From Homarus americanus (Eukaryota; Arthropoda; Malacostraca; Decapoda; Nephropidae), in contig NW_024737068.1 in the NCBI RefSeq assembly GCF_018991925.1, forward strand, positions 8,356,337-8,420,336: a stretch of DNA of 64,000 nt, in the 5' to 3' direction. Within the stretch, counting starts at the first letter, position 1, and the number at the start of each line of letters is the position of its first letter. Below are positions 48,369 to 61,244 of the stretch, one piece after another. Made by a program: the position numbers and the translations under genes. The notes under the pieces are model-generated. The model searched no databases and had not been told where the DNA came from. It saw only the letters and a list, made by a program, of their open reading frames with translations.

Positions 48369-51300
48369 AAGGAGGTGATGATGGGTGAGGAAGGTGATGA
48401 TGGTGAGGTAGGTGATGATGGTGAGGAAAGTGACGATGGTGAGGTAGGTGATGATGGTGGAGGTAGGTGATGATGGTGAGGAAAGTGATGATGGTGAGGT
48501 AGGTGGACATGATGGTGAGGAAGGTATTTACGGTGAGGAAAGTGATGATGGTGGAGGTAGGTGATGATGGTGAGGTAGGTGATGATGGTGGAGGGAGCTG
48601 TGATGGATAAGGAGAAAGCATTGATGGTGGGGAGGGAAGGTGGGATGAAGGGTGGGAGGGAGGTGATGATGGTGAGGAAAGGACGATGGTGGTGAGGAAG
48701 TATTTACGGCGAGGAAAGCATTTACTGCGGAGGAAAGTGATGATGGGTGAGGAAGGTGATGATGGTGAGGCAGGTGATGATGGTGAGGAAGGTGATGATG
48801 GTGAGGAAAGTGACGATGGTGAGGAAGGTGATGGAAGGGTGAGGGAGGTGATGATGGTGAGGAAAGGACGATGGTGAGGTGATGATGGTGAGGAAAGTGA
48901 TGATGGTGGAGGTAGGTGATGGCGGTGAGGCAAGGATGATGGTGGAGGAAAGTGACGATGGTGAGGTAGGTGATGATGGTGAGGGAGGTGATGATGGTGA
49001 GGAAAGTGATGATGCAGGAGGAAAGTGACGATGGTGGAGAGCATGATGGTGAGGGAAAGTGATGATGGTGAGGAGGTGATGATGGTGAGGAAAGTGATGA
49101 TGGCAGGGTGCTAATGATGGTGAGGTAGGTGATGATGGTGAGGGAGGTGATGATGCGAGGAAAGGATGATGGTGAGGAAAGTGATGATGGCGGGAGGAAA
49201 GTGACGATGGTGAGAGGCGTGATGATGGTGATAAAAGTGATGATGGTGAGGAAAGTGACGATGGTGAGGTAGGTGATGATGGTGGAGGAAAGTGATGATG
49301 GTGGAGGAAAGTGATGATGGTGAGGAAAGTGACGATGGTGGAGGTAGGCATGATGGTGAGGGAGGTGATGATGGTGAGGAAAGGATGATGGTGAGGAAAG
49401 TGATGATGGTGAGGAAAGTGACGATGGTGAGGTAGGTGATGATGGTGAGGAAGTGATGATGGTGAGGTAGGTGGGGATGATGGTGAGGAAAGTGATGATG
49501 GTGAGGAAAGTGATGATGGTGGAGGAAAGGACGATGGTGAGGTAGGTGGATGATGGTAGAGGGAGGTGATGATGGTGAGGAAAAGTGATGATGCAAGTGA
49601 GTAAAAGGACAGGATGGTGAGGAAAGTGATGATGGTGGAGGAAAAGTGACGATGGTGAGGTAGGTGATGATGGTGAGGGAGGCATAATAAGTGAGGAAAG
49701 TGATGTGATGGTGAGGAAAGTGATGATGAAGAGGAAAGCATGATGGTGAGGTAGGTGATGATGGTGGAGGAAAGTGACGATGCAGAGGTAGGTGATGATA
49801 GGTGATAGAAAAAGTGATGATGGTGGAGGGGTAGGCATTATTGCGAGGTAGGTGACATGTTATGCAGGTGATGACAGGAGGAAAGTGACGATGGTGAGGT
49901 AGGTGATGATGGTGAGGAAAGTGACGATGCAGGAGGTAGGTGATGATGGTGAGGAAAGCATGATGTGAGGTAGGTGATGATGGTGGAGGTAGGTAGATGA
50001 AGCAGGAAAGTGACGTGATGGTGGAGGGCGCGGATGATGGTGAGGTAGGTGATGATGGTATGAAAGTGATCGATGGTGAGCAGCGACGATGGTGAGGTAG
50101 GTGATGATGGTGAGGAAAGTGACGATGGTGAGGTAGGTGATGATGGTGAGGGAAAGTGGGATGATGGTGAGGTAGGTGATGATGGTGAGGAAAGTGATGA
50201 TGGTGGAGGAAAGTGACGATGGTGAGGTAGAGGTGATGATGGGTGGAGGGAGGTGGGATGATGGTGAGGAAAAGTGATGATGGTGAGGTGAAAAGTGATG
50301 ATGGTGGAGCAGCGACTATGGGGTGAGGTAGGGTGATGATGGTGGAGGAAAGCGTGACGATGGTGAGGTAGGTGATGATGGTGAGGAAAGTTGGGATGAT
50401 GGCGGAGGTAGGTGATGATGGTGAGGTAGGTGATGATGGTGAGGTAGGTGATGATGGTGAGGAAAGGATGATGGTGAGGTAGGCATTACGGGTGAGGAAA
50501 GTGACGATGGTGAGGTAGGTGATGATAGGAGGAAAGTGATGATGGTGAGGTAGGTGATGATGGTGAGGTAGGCATGACAGGAGGCAAGGTTACTCATAAG
50601 GAGTGGTACATTAGAAGGCGAGGCAGGCATGATGGTGAGGTGCAGGCGTGATGATGGTGAGAAAAGTGATGATGGTATAAGTGCTGACGATGGTGAGGTA
50701 GGTGATGATGGTGAGGAAAGTGACGATGGTGAGGTAGGTGATGATGGTGAAGGGGTGATGATGGTGAGGTAGGTAGATGATGGCGGAGGCGATGATGGTG
50801 GAGGGGGGTGGGGATAGATGGTGAGGAAAGTGATGATGGTGGAGGAAAGGACACAAGAGGATGATGGTATATGTAGGTGATGATGGTGAGGTAGGTGGGA
50901 TGGCGAGGAAAGTGACGATTATGAGGTAGGTGGTGATGATGGTGAGGAAAGTGATGATGGTGAGGTAGGTGATGATGGTGAGGTAGGGGCGGATGATGGT
51001 GAGGAAAGTGACGATGGTGAGGTAGGTGATGATGGTGAAGGGGTGATGATGGTGGAGGTAGGTGATACAAGTATGCTTACGACGGTGAGGGGGGTGATGG
51101 TGAAGAGGAAAGTGATGATGGTGAGGAAAGTGATGATGGTGAGGGGGTGATGATGCAGGAGGGAAAAGTGACATTGGTGAGGTAGGTGATGATGGCAGGA
51201 AAGCATGGGTGGAGGTAGGCATTTATGAGGCAGTGATGATGGTGAGGTGTGGGTGATACTTGGTGAGGAAAGTGATGATGGTGAAGAAGGTGATGATGGT

Positions 51301-51513
51301 GAGGTAGGTGATGATGCGTGAGGGGGGTGATATGCTATAGTTATATTGACAGGAGGAAGGCATGATGGTGGAGGAAAGTGGATTGTGGTGAGGTAGGTGA
51401 TAATGGTGAGGGGGTGACATGGTGAGGAAAGTGATGATGGTGAGGTAGGTGATGATGCAGTGAGGGGGGGTGATGATGGTGATGTGTTTTACGATAGTGA
51501 GGTAGGTGAGGTA
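48369..51513. repeat. 18 bp minisatellite, about 170 copies
   Basis: The basic unit is GAGGTAGGTGATGATGGT, with GAGGAAAGTGACGATGGT as a second common form; the two alternate irregularly. At 3.1 kb it is the longest array in the window. Many units carry short indels, including recurrent GCATGATGG and GATGCAGGAGG variants. Long His/Pro/Ser/Leu frames on the minus strand follow from the 18 bp period. Confidence 0.97.
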
Positions 51514-52162
51514 GAAAGAGGTAAGTTGGGATGAACGTATGGAAGGTTTAAAATATTTCCTTATACATTTCTTTACCTTCCATTCTATCACCTTGAGTTC
51601 TTCCCTCTTTCTTTATCAATTCTCTGGCCTACCACATACCCCTTCCTCACATACAGGTAAAAAAAGAAAAGAAAGAGAATAAACGATATATATAAATCAT
51701 AGCAAAATGTAATATGGCATCACCTTCCACTGAACGCGTTCCACCATTATAAAAGCTTCTTGGTGATAGATACATATGATATATAAATCGAATTTTGGCC
51801 ATCACATCACAAGACCACAACTGGTGTCTATGTCCCTCCCCCCCCCTGTCCCCCACCCAGGCAAGATTAAGAAACACTTGACAATATATAAAAGTCCATA
51901 AGTGTAGTGGAATTCTCTTTGCCCCTCTCTTGGTGTGGTTCAAATTCTATTAAAACACTTAACAAAAATACGCTTATTATATATTTTATCCCTGTAGAAA
52001 CCACTTGGTATTATTAAGTGTTTCCAAGGTCTGTTTGTTTTGTTCTTGTCGCCCGTCATTCCTTGAAGAACTATGAAGATTTTTTATTTTTTTTATAAGG
52101 CGGAAATGATTCTCTCAGGAATGCTGTTGAGTTCGAAAATCCATGACTTAAAAATATTCCTT

Positions 52163-52164
<2 letters not shown>
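51514..52164. other. Anonymous spacer
   Basis: AT-rich unique sequence with a poly-C run at about 51838-51847. No gene was supported. Confidence 0.35.
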
Positions 52165-52206
<42 letters not shown>

Positions 52207-52219
52207 TGTGTGTGTGTGT
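52165..52219. repeat. (GT)n microsatellite
   Basis: About 27 GT units with one GGGTG change. Confidence 0.96.
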
Positions 52220-52382
52220 AAGCCCGAGCAACCTCTTTCTTTTAGATTCTTCAGCACGGACGATTAGTTTCCATGGGTATGTGATCACTCCCTTCAGCTC
52301 ATACCTCCAACGCTGAAGCCTGGCGAGAAGTCACCTCATAACCAGCCACGCGTACATCTTCAGCAGATCTATAAGAGTATTA

Positions 52383-52428
52383 TTAGGTTAGGTTAGGTTA
52401 GGTTAAGCTAGGTTAGGCTAGGTTAGGT
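52383..52428 (+). repeat. TTAGG telomere-like tract
   Basis: About nine units, some changed to GCTAGG or TTAAGC. Confidence 0.88.
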
Positions 52429-52572
52429 TCGTAATGATGCTGTTCATTTATACTTTGTACTGTGATTGTTCATACATGATTGTTCCTATATATACAAACC
52501 AGCAAAAATGTTCACCAATAAAACAAAATGGTAGTTATCGCAATTTCGCAATTATCCATTTTAGCGGCTACA

Positions 52573-52726
<154 letters not shown>

Positions 52727-52833
52727 CATGTAGATCCGCCAAATGAAACGTGGATAAGAATTTGATAGGGTCATTGTTTTGGTGCGGAAACAACGGTGCT
52801 CCTGCCGCTTCTTTTCCGTGTGGATTTGATAAG

Positions 52834-52853
52834 ATATATATATATATATATTG

Positions 52854-52902
<49 letters not shown>
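52834..52902. repeat. (TA)n microsatellite with one TTGC interruption
   Basis: About 33 TA units, then GCATGTGTGTGTG. Confidence 0.96.
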
Positions 52903-52909
<7 letters not shown>

Positions 52910-53200
52910 GCATGTGTGTGTGTGTGTATCACTCAAATAGTTACTGTATATACACATCTTGGTATTTACACGTATGAAACCCTCGGAGGGTCACTATAAA
53001 CAAGAGTAGTGGGTTCTTCAGTGCGCTCTTAGAGGTACTGATCACATATCACCTCGCCTGGGATCCTCGGTAATGTGGTGACCTGCATGAAGGAAGGTGA
53101 AGATTACAAAAAGTGAGGTTTTGACACACATCACACCTGCTTACCAACAGGATGTGAGGGAGGGAGATGTGTCAATGAGCACTGGTTTTGTATCTTATGT

Positions 53201-53212
53201 GAGAGAGAGAGA

Positions 53213-53265
<53 letters not shown>

Positions 53266-53296
53266 GGTGGAGAGAGAGAGAGAGAGAGAGAGAGAG
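53201..53296. repeat. (GA)n microsatellite
   Basis: About 45 GA units with GGGA and GGTGGT interruptions. Confidence 0.96.
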
Positions 53297-55015
53297 GTGA
53301 AATTTTAGTCAGGTACATTTTTAACTTCCATAAATTAATACCAACCTTAAATGTACTGTCCCTTGAGCAGAGACGTTAACGCAGGAGGAAGAAACTGAAA
53401 TAAAGAGAAAAATGCTACAGAGCACACGAACTCTCATTCTCCCCCTTCCATTATGTCCTCCCCACCTCCCTACTAACCCCCTTCCTCTCCCTCCCTCCCC
53501 TGGCAGGCTCGTAGTCCTGTGCATGTTTGATAACCACCCTGGAGCACACATGTCTGCGTGTGCCAACAAAAACTAGAATGTCAGTCATACCTGGCACTAG
53601 GAGGGTGCCTGGGGTGGGTGGGCGGTGCCAGAGGAGGGGGCTGAGGGGGTAGTTGTGGTGCCATTGGGGGGGTGAGGGGGGGGTTGATGGTGTCAGAGGG
53701 AGTGGTATCTAAGGGAACGGTGTCAGGAGAGAGGTGCCAAAGGGGAGGGGGGACAGTGCTGATAGGGGTAATACAAAAAGGGGGAAATGTCAGGGAATCA
53801 GTGTCAAAGGAAACATAAGAATAAGAAGGAGAAAATTATATGGAGAAATAGGAAAGAGTTGATGAAGATAGACAGAAAATAAGACAGAGAGATAGACAGA
53901 GAGAGAGAGAGACAGAGACAGACAGAAACAGAACAAGAAGAAGAATAGTAAATACGGAATAATAGTGACTAGAATAAGAGTAAAGGTATAAAGAGAGAAC
54001 GAGAGAAAATGAGAAATAGGAGATAAAGACGAAGGGTGAATGTAAGAGAAGACACAGAGAGTGAGACAAGAGAAGCATAAACTACAAAGAGGTCAAGTAA
54101 GGAAGAGACAGAACGGAAGGATAATTAAATATATGAACCAAATAAGGGGAGAGGGGAACCAGGAAATAAAGAGGGAGAATAGAGAAGAAAATGGAACAAA
54201 AACACAAGAGTAAATCAGTTAGAGGATTAAGTGAAAAGAATAGAGGAAAGAGGAGACATGAAAACAATAAAAAAAATTATGCATGAAACAGATGTAAAAG
54301 AGGATAGAATTGGTGTTAGAAGGCGAGAAACATGTTAATAAATATGGTGGATAGTACAAAGGTAAGAACCGAATAAAGGATAACGTATTACCACAAAAAG
54401 TATTTATATATGGAATAGAGAAAGGAAGTGAGAGTATTTTCAATGTTCTGACCATGAGCTATGACCTTTCCAACACAAATACATAATATAAAGATGTAGG
54501 AGTTAACATAGTGAGTATATGTGCCAAGTATAACCACTATATCTCCTTCAGGTCTTGAGGTATACTACAGACCTAAACAGTATACCACCTATGGGGGCTT
54601 GTGATGATGAATATATGTATCATGTATAGAATGTATTTCTGAGTTAGATACAATATACATATACATACGAGGTATACCAAAGTGTTATCAAGTTATTTTT
54701 GCCGACTTAGGTAGATATTCCCATCAAAAATAACATGCATAGACACACAAGCGGCACTGTTCGTTCTACTCACGCGATCTTGTACACCTGTGGATCATTA
54801 ACACAGATGGGAGAGATAAATATTTAATAAACATGCAGGGAAGAGACAGAGAGGGAGAGAGAGAGAGAGGGGGGAGAGAGAGAGAGACAGTGTGTGTGTG
54901 TGTGATGCAGTAAACAAAAGGTAAATATGAGTGACACTATATGCATGTTGCAAACACTTTATCCTGCAACATGACGTGCGTGTGTTATCGTCTCTGACTG
55001 TGTTTGTGCCTCTGT

Positions 55016-55018
<3 letters not shown>
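53297..55018. other. Anonymous DNA with G-rich and purine-rich parts
   Basis: At 53595-53780 a G-rich stretch repeats GGTGCCAGAGG/GGTGTCAGAGG words with dense G runs, a decayed minisatellite with G-quadruplex potential. 53820-54260 is A/G-rich. (GA)n lies at about 54846-54888. No gene was supported. Confidence 0.5.

Positions 55019-55062
<44 letters not shown>
55019..55062. repeat. (TC)n microsatellite
   Basis: About 22 TC units, followed by a C-rich pyrimidine tract to about 55400. Confidence 0.96.
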
Positions 55063-55065
<3 letters not shown>

Positions 55066-55405
55066 TCTTATTATTTTCTTACCTTCCTATTTGTTTTCTC
55101 TCTATCTTATGCCCGTATCATCATTCTTTCTCACCCCCCCCCCCTTGCCCTCCAAACAACCCCTCCCTACCTCCATCCAGCACTTCCTTCCCACCCACAC
55201 TACCGCCCTCCCCTTCTACCATCCACACTACCTCCCTACTCTCCTTCTATCTACACCCTCTCCCTTCTACCCCTAACTACACCCTACCCCATCTTCCCCT
55301 CACCAATACCCTCCCTACCTCCCCCTCTTATATTACCCCGGGAGCAGCTAACACACATCCCCCCCTATCATAACTCACCCCCTGACAACCTCCCCAACTG
55401 AGATA

Positions 55406-55550
55406 ATGGCGGATGATTTATTAGCTATTAATGTCTGTGTCAGAGACAAACCCAAGCGTCGAGGCGGCCGGCACAAACCATCCGTCGTGTGCGATCACCT
55501 CACCCCAACACACCGCCTCAGCCCGCCCGCAACTTCCTGTATTGACGAAC

Positions 55551-55555
<5 letters not shown>
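55406..55555 (+). CDS. Possible first coding exon (speculative)
   Basis: ATG at 55406 has a favourable context (A at -3, G at +4). It opens a frame of about 50 codons, MADDLLAINVCVRDKPKRRG then a basic/polar stretch and SCIDEL, before running into (GT)n. The segment has about a dozen CpG in 130 bases, far above its surroundings. A splice donor could lie at the first GT of the repeat. No family was recognised, there is no evidence of transcription, and the frame is short enough to be chance. Confidence 0.2.

Positions 55556-55607
<52 letters not shown>
55553..55607. repeat. (GT)n microsatellite
   Basis: About 27 GT units. Confidence 0.97.
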
Positions 55608-55613
<6 letters not shown>

Positions 55614-55817
55614 AAACTTACATGTGTTTGTTTATGTGGAAGAAAGTAAATGTGTCGTGTATGTGGGTGAATACATGTAACTCATATCCATTTGTGTATA
55701 TTTACGTGTTTGTGTGCGTTAACATGTTTCTCAGCGTGTAAATATATTTTTGTCAGTGTGTTTGTCAGTGTACGTGTTCTGTGTGCGTTCTAGTGAATCC
55801 GTGATTTTCTGTAGACG

Positions 55818-56261
55818 TGTAATACTGGCAGGTAAACACGCTCAGCGACCTTAAAATCTCTTGTACTAATTGCTAGAGAGCGTTTGTGTTCTATCGCCAG
55901 TTCACAAGTAATGTCCTAACATATTCTAAAGGTTACAGAAAAGAGAATGAGATAGATAGAGAGAGAGAGGGAGAGAGAGAGAGGGATTGACAGGTGGACA
56001 ATATACTCCAACCTGTAACTCCCTTGTAACATGTGGCCCCAAACTTTGTACAGTAATTTTACTTAACACACCTCTAACTCCCTATCAATCACTGTGTATC
56101 TCTCTCTCTCTGTTGCTCTCTATCTATCTCGTTCTCTTTTCTGTAACCTTCAGAATATGTAAGGACATAACTTGTGAACTGACGGTAGAACACAAACGCT
56201 CTCTAGCAATTAGTACAGGAGATTTTACGGTCGCTGAGCGTGTTTACCTGCCAGCATTACA
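55818..56261. mobile_element. Foldback element with inverted repeats of about 150 bp
   Basis: The left arm (55818 to about 55970) is the near-complement of the right arm (about 56100 to 56261). Matching blocks in order include TGTAAT-CTGGCAGGTAAACA, CGCTCAGCGACC, CTAATTGCTAGAGAGCGTTT and GGTTACAGAAAAGAGAA. About 130 bp of unrelated sequence separates the arms. There is no transposase. It resembles a MITE or foldback transposon; no target duplication was identified at the ends. Confidence 0.85.
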
Positions 56262-56373
56262 GTTTGCTTTCCCTGACAAGGGTAACCACCTCCCACAATC
56301 GTCGTGGTGATATCTTAGTCGGGGAAGATTTTGGTTTCTTGCCTGGACCACCCGGGGGTCCATGGTCAATAGT

Positions 56374-56400
56374 GGTACCAAGGTGCACAACCTTGGTACC
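56374..56400. other. Perfect 11 bp inverted repeat (KpnI-type ends)
   Basis: GGTACCAAGGT and its exact complement are separated by GCACA. It lies about 110 bp outside the foldback element and could be a separate hairpin or part of a larger element. Confidence 0.75.
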
Positions 56401-57649
56401 CATGTAATATGTGTGTGTAAAGTTTCAGGTCTCTAACTGCTTCCGTTTTGGAGCTGTGGCTTGAACAGACAGATACAGACAGGTACAGACACTCCTCTAG
56501 GAATAAACGCAAACGTGACTGTAAATAAACAGCCAGACATGTGTATACCATCCTCCCACACTCTGCTCGGCGGCATAGTCGGGAAGTAATTGCACTACAG
56601 CAGACTGTGGTCAGCTGAAACCAAATCCTCCACCTACAGTCTTGTTCATCGTAGTTCACTCCAGTTATACACAGCCTTAATATATATTGGTTATGTTTCG
56701 TATACTTACTGTTTGGTATTAAATTTCATTTCAGAGAGATGGTGAGACAGAGGCAATGTTTGTTGACTTGGTGTATTTATAAGGGTTGTTCAAGCAAGAT
56801 ACTTCCTTCAGCCGTTTGATAATTTTCTAACTCAGGAAGATATATTTCAGTCCTGTATATCTTAAGAATCTATTTATTTATTTCGGCACTTGAATAGCAC
56901 ACTAATAGATATATATAAACGACAGAAAGCCAGCGTCAGTTTTTATGTGAGAGGCAGTAAAAAAAGGCGAACGTACCGTAAAAGTTATATACAGTGGAAG
57001 CCTCGCAAAATATGAATGGACTGGACAATTTTGCCGACGGTGAGTTTCTGGAACTTTTGTCGACGTTTATCTAGCGTTGCAGACCTCAGGATTTCTACCC
57101 TTAAAAGTTCTCCCTGGAAATTATTCTCCCTTTCTAAAAATATCTCCCTGCAGCATTGTTTCTCCAAAATCTCTCCCCTGAAAAATGTCTCCCTCAATAA
57201 CTCACCTTCAAAGATATTCCCTCACTGTCTCTCACTCACTTTCTCTGTTGAGTCTCTCTTGTAATCTCTCCCTTCGATCTCTCACTCTCTTTTCCTTACT
57301 ATCTCTCACTCTTGTGCCATACCATATCTCCCTCACATCTGTTATTTACCTTTTCTACCCAAAAATCTCTCCTTCGCCTCTCTCTCTCTTTCTCTCTACT
57401 TTGCGTCTCTCTTATATCTCTCCCTCAGACTTCCTCATCATCATCTCTCTCTCGACATCTTGTCCTCATTATTCCTTCACAGCGTCTCCTTGACTTTGTC
57501 CAGAGATTAAGAAAAGGAACTATAGAAAAATCATTTTCAAAACAGGTATTTCGTAAACTCTGTCTGTCTTACCGTTTATATTATTTTCTTAACTACTTTA
57601 TCTTCTTACTCTCCCCTTTCTTCATTTCTTTATCTCTTTGTTTCATCTT
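56401..57649. other. Anonymous spacer, pyrimidine-rich to the right
   Basis: From about 57080 TCTCCCT and CTCTCACT words repeat densely, a decayed TC-rich repeat. No gene was supported. Confidence 0.4.
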
Positions 57650-57650
57650 C

Positions 57651-57722
<72 letters not shown>
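57650..57722. repeat. (TC)n microsatellite
   Basis: About 36 TC units. Confidence 0.97.
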
Positions 57723-57725
<3 letters not shown>

Positions 57726-57965
57726 TACATATACAAAATACAACACGTCAACATATTTAGATAATCACCCACAACACCTAACCAGACCAAACCAAACCTA
57801 CTGCACTCAGGAAACAGAGTCAGTAGACCTTCTCTGCTTCTGAGGATGGTCACTGTTATTCCGTCATCGGTATATACAGTAGTCGCCCTTTAAACACTCT
57901 TTGAACAACACTTCGTTTTTAATTATGAGAGTAAAGTGACAATCAGCACAAATAAAAACAGCACT

Positions 57966-59163
57966 AATTGTATCTACACTACAACACTGGTTATATCTAC
58001 ACTACAACACTGGTTATATCTACACCACAACACTGGTTATATCTACACTACAACACTGGTTATATCTACGCTACAACACTGGTTATATCTACACTACAAC
58101 ACTGGTTATATCTACACTACAACACTGGTTATATCTACACTACAACACTGGTTATATCTACACTACAACACTGGTTATATCTACACTACAACACTGGTTA
58201 TATCTACACTGGTTATATACAACACTGGTTATATCTACACTACAACACTGGTTATATCTACACTACAACACTGGTTATATCTACACTACAACACTGTTAT
58301 ATCTACACTACAACACTGGTTATATCTACACTACAACACTGGTTATATCTACACTACAACACTGGTTATATCTACACTACAACACTGGTTATATCTACAC
58401 TTATATCTACACTACAACACTGGTTATATCTACACTACAACACTGTTATACTCTACAACACTGTTATATCTTCACTACAACACTGGTTATATCTACACTA
58501 CAACACTGGTTATATCTACACTACAACACTGGTTATATCTACACTACAACACTGGTTATATCTATCTACACTACAACACTGGTTATATCTACACTACAAC
58601 ACTGGGTTATATCTACACTACAACACTGGTTATATCTACACCACAACACTGGTTATATCTACACTACAACACTGGTAATATCTACACTACAACACTGGTT
58701 ATATCTACACTACAACACTGGTAATATCTTCACTACAACACTGGTTATATCTACACTACAACACTGGTTATATCTACACTACAACACTGGTTATATCTAC
58801 ACTACAACACTGGTTATATCTACACTACAACAATGGTTATATCTACACTACAACGCTGGTTATATCTACACTACAACACTGGTTATATCTACACTACAAC
58901 ACTGGTTATCTCTACACTACAACACTGGCCATATCTACACTACAACACTGGTTATATCTACACTACAACACTGGTTATATCTACACGACAACACTGGTTA
59001 TATCTACACCACAACACTGGTTATATCTACACCACAACACTGGTTATATCTACACGACAACACTGGTTATATCTACACCACAACACTGGTTATATCTACA
59101 CCACAACACTGGTTATATCTACACTACAACACTGGCCATATCTTCACTACATCACTGGTTATG
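57966..59163. repeat. 23 bp minisatellite, about 52 copies
   Basis: Unit CTACACTACAACACTGGTTA plus TAT. Variants have CACCAC or CACGAC for CACTAC, enriched on the right from about 58980. A few units are partial duplications (58205, 58400, 58565). All frames show one 23-residue peptide pattern, so no gene is implied. Confidence 0.98.
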
Positions 59164-60368
59164 TAGAAAGAAAATGGTGTCGTAGTTATCTATAGACAAA
59201 AGAGAGTCTCCTTGTTCTATATGTAAACAAATCGTGGGTTTCGTAGTTGTGTATAAACAAACAAGAAGCAGGAGAGAGTAGCTCGACCTAATGACAATGG
59301 ATGGAATTTGGATTTTAGTTAAGAATTTTTACCTGTTGATACCTGGGTTAAGTGTGTGTGACTATTTTTGATACTCTTGATGCTGTATGAGTTTTCTCTC
59401 TTACTCTCTATCTTGTATTTTTTTCTTTTTATCTCTTTTCATCTCTATTTCTTTATATTTCTATCTTTCTCTTTCTTTTTATGTCTGTCTGTCTGTCTGT
59501 CTGTTTCTTCCTGTATTTCTTCGTAAGTTCACAAAATCACTTATTTTAGACCCATCCGTCACATCTGCCTCCTCCAAGTCCACATGTATCACCTCCAGTA
59601 AATCTTGACATCAAGAACGGACAGTGATTGGAACAAGCTGAGGAAAACCTGTCAAATATGAGTGATGGAGTCCAAACAACCACAAGGAGACGGTAAGATG
59701 TTATCCTCTCTCTCTCTCCTGTAGTGTGTTGACATCTGACGTCGCTCTGATGTCACGTGTGTTAGTATTGTTATTACGTCAAATACTGTTCATGGTTTAC
59801 ACTTTACGTTAACAATGTAAAGATATACAGTGAAAATGCTTTAAACCTCTTGTGCATTGCTGTTTCTGTGGTTCACTGCGAATAACTTGGAAGTAGGTCC
59901 CATAGACTTAACAATGTGGTTACAGTACAATATAATTTAAGACCGCCTTCAAAAAACATAATTTAGGGGAATTTGCTTACGAAAGCTGAGGAGGGGAAAT
60001 GGGATAAGGAAAGATGAGTACAGGGAAAAGGGGGATGACGGAGAACGGTTGAGGTTGTGGAGAGGGAATAAGAGGGAAACGAAGGAGAATAACGAAGAAA
60101 GAAGATATTAAACAAGGTAGTAAAGGAGTGGGAAAAGTTAAAGATGAAAGAAAGTAAAAAGGAAAAGAAACTATTACTTATGAAGGAGTAACAACTAGAG
60201 AAAGAGAGTCAAACATACTAGAAGGATGACATCAACAGTGGCACAGACCTTTATGCCTTCAAGGAACAACAACTTAGAAAAGTATGTGTGTCATGGCTCA
60301 AGCCGGCCTCAACTAGACTACACTGTGGTGAAAAATAACACAGCCATGAAGGTGACATCATCAGCATA
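59164..60368. other. Anonymous spacer
   Basis: Unique sequence with a TTCTTT-rich part and (GTCT)n at about 59484-59503. No gene or RNA was recognised. Confidence 0.35.
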
Positions 60369-60431
60369 CAGTGAAACCTCCATATAGCGGACTTCTTTCT
60401 CCATATAATCCGTTATATAGAAGTTTCACTG
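60369..60431. mobile_element. 63 bp MITE with pogo/Tigger-like ends
   Basis: The ends CAGTGAAAC and GTTTCACTG are perfect inverted repeats and are flanked by TA on both sides (60367-60368, 60432-60433), the target duplication of the Tc1/mariner/pogo superfamily. The next bases CTCCATATAGCGGA and TCCGTTATAT also pair with one mismatch. CAGTGAAACCTC-ATA resembles the pogo/Tigger terminus. It has no coding capacity and would need a transposase supplied elsewhere. Confidence 0.8.
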
Positions 60432-60433
60432 TA

Positions 60434-61244
60434 TGTTACAAGCAAACTCTTATGACCATTCCACAGAATAATACAATAACAATAGAGAAGGACCCAAGGC
60501 ATTACCCTATGGAACACTTGTATTATTCTTCCATGGTAACTCTCTGAGATCAAGTTGCACAAATATTCAGCTTAAAAATTGATAACAAGGACACATCACT
60601 TCCTAAGGACCTAAGAGTGTCTGTCTATCTCAAGTGATTAATATGATCAAATGGGACACTGAAATCCTACTGCGTGTAAGTGTTGTGTATCCAGAGAGAG
60701 AGAGAGAGAGGGAGAGAGAACACTATCATAACTACCATCCATCCGCCAAACCAATAATAGCTAGTGAAAGGAATGACACAACGATTCATAGTTGAAGGTC
60801 CTGAGTAAACCACCTCATCCAACCCCATCTACCCTTCCTACAACTACTGGGTGTCAACAACTCGACCCTAACGTAAAGGAAAACTATCCCCAGCTACCGG
60901 ATCATCTCTACTGACTCCCAACCACTCATTTCCAACCCCATAAATAATGTCACATGAGTCCTGAAGGGGCGATCCATCAACGGTACACATCCTCACCCCC
61001 ATTCACAGCTCACGTAATAGAGGAGTGAAGAAGTCTCACCTGATGATTTTCTCCGTGTTACTGGTGACGGTCAGGTGAGGGAGGGAGGGAAGGAGAAGGG
61101 AGAGGAGGAGGTGGATAGTATTGGTAGGAAGAGAGGTAAGGGGTGAGAGGGCAGGGAAGGGGGAAGGGAGGAAGGACAGGAAGACAGACAGGGGAGGAAG
61201 GGGGGGAGAGGCTTGATAACACGGTCTGGCATTTGTCTTGCAAG
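60434..61244. other. Anonymous spacer
   Basis: (GA)n at about 60692-60719 and a purine-rich tract at 61072-61210. The rest is unique. Confidence 0.4.

Noticed and set aside
48256..49838. Long His/Pro/Ser/Leu frames on the minus strand
   Set aside because: Products of the 18 bp array; overlapping frames are open at the same time.
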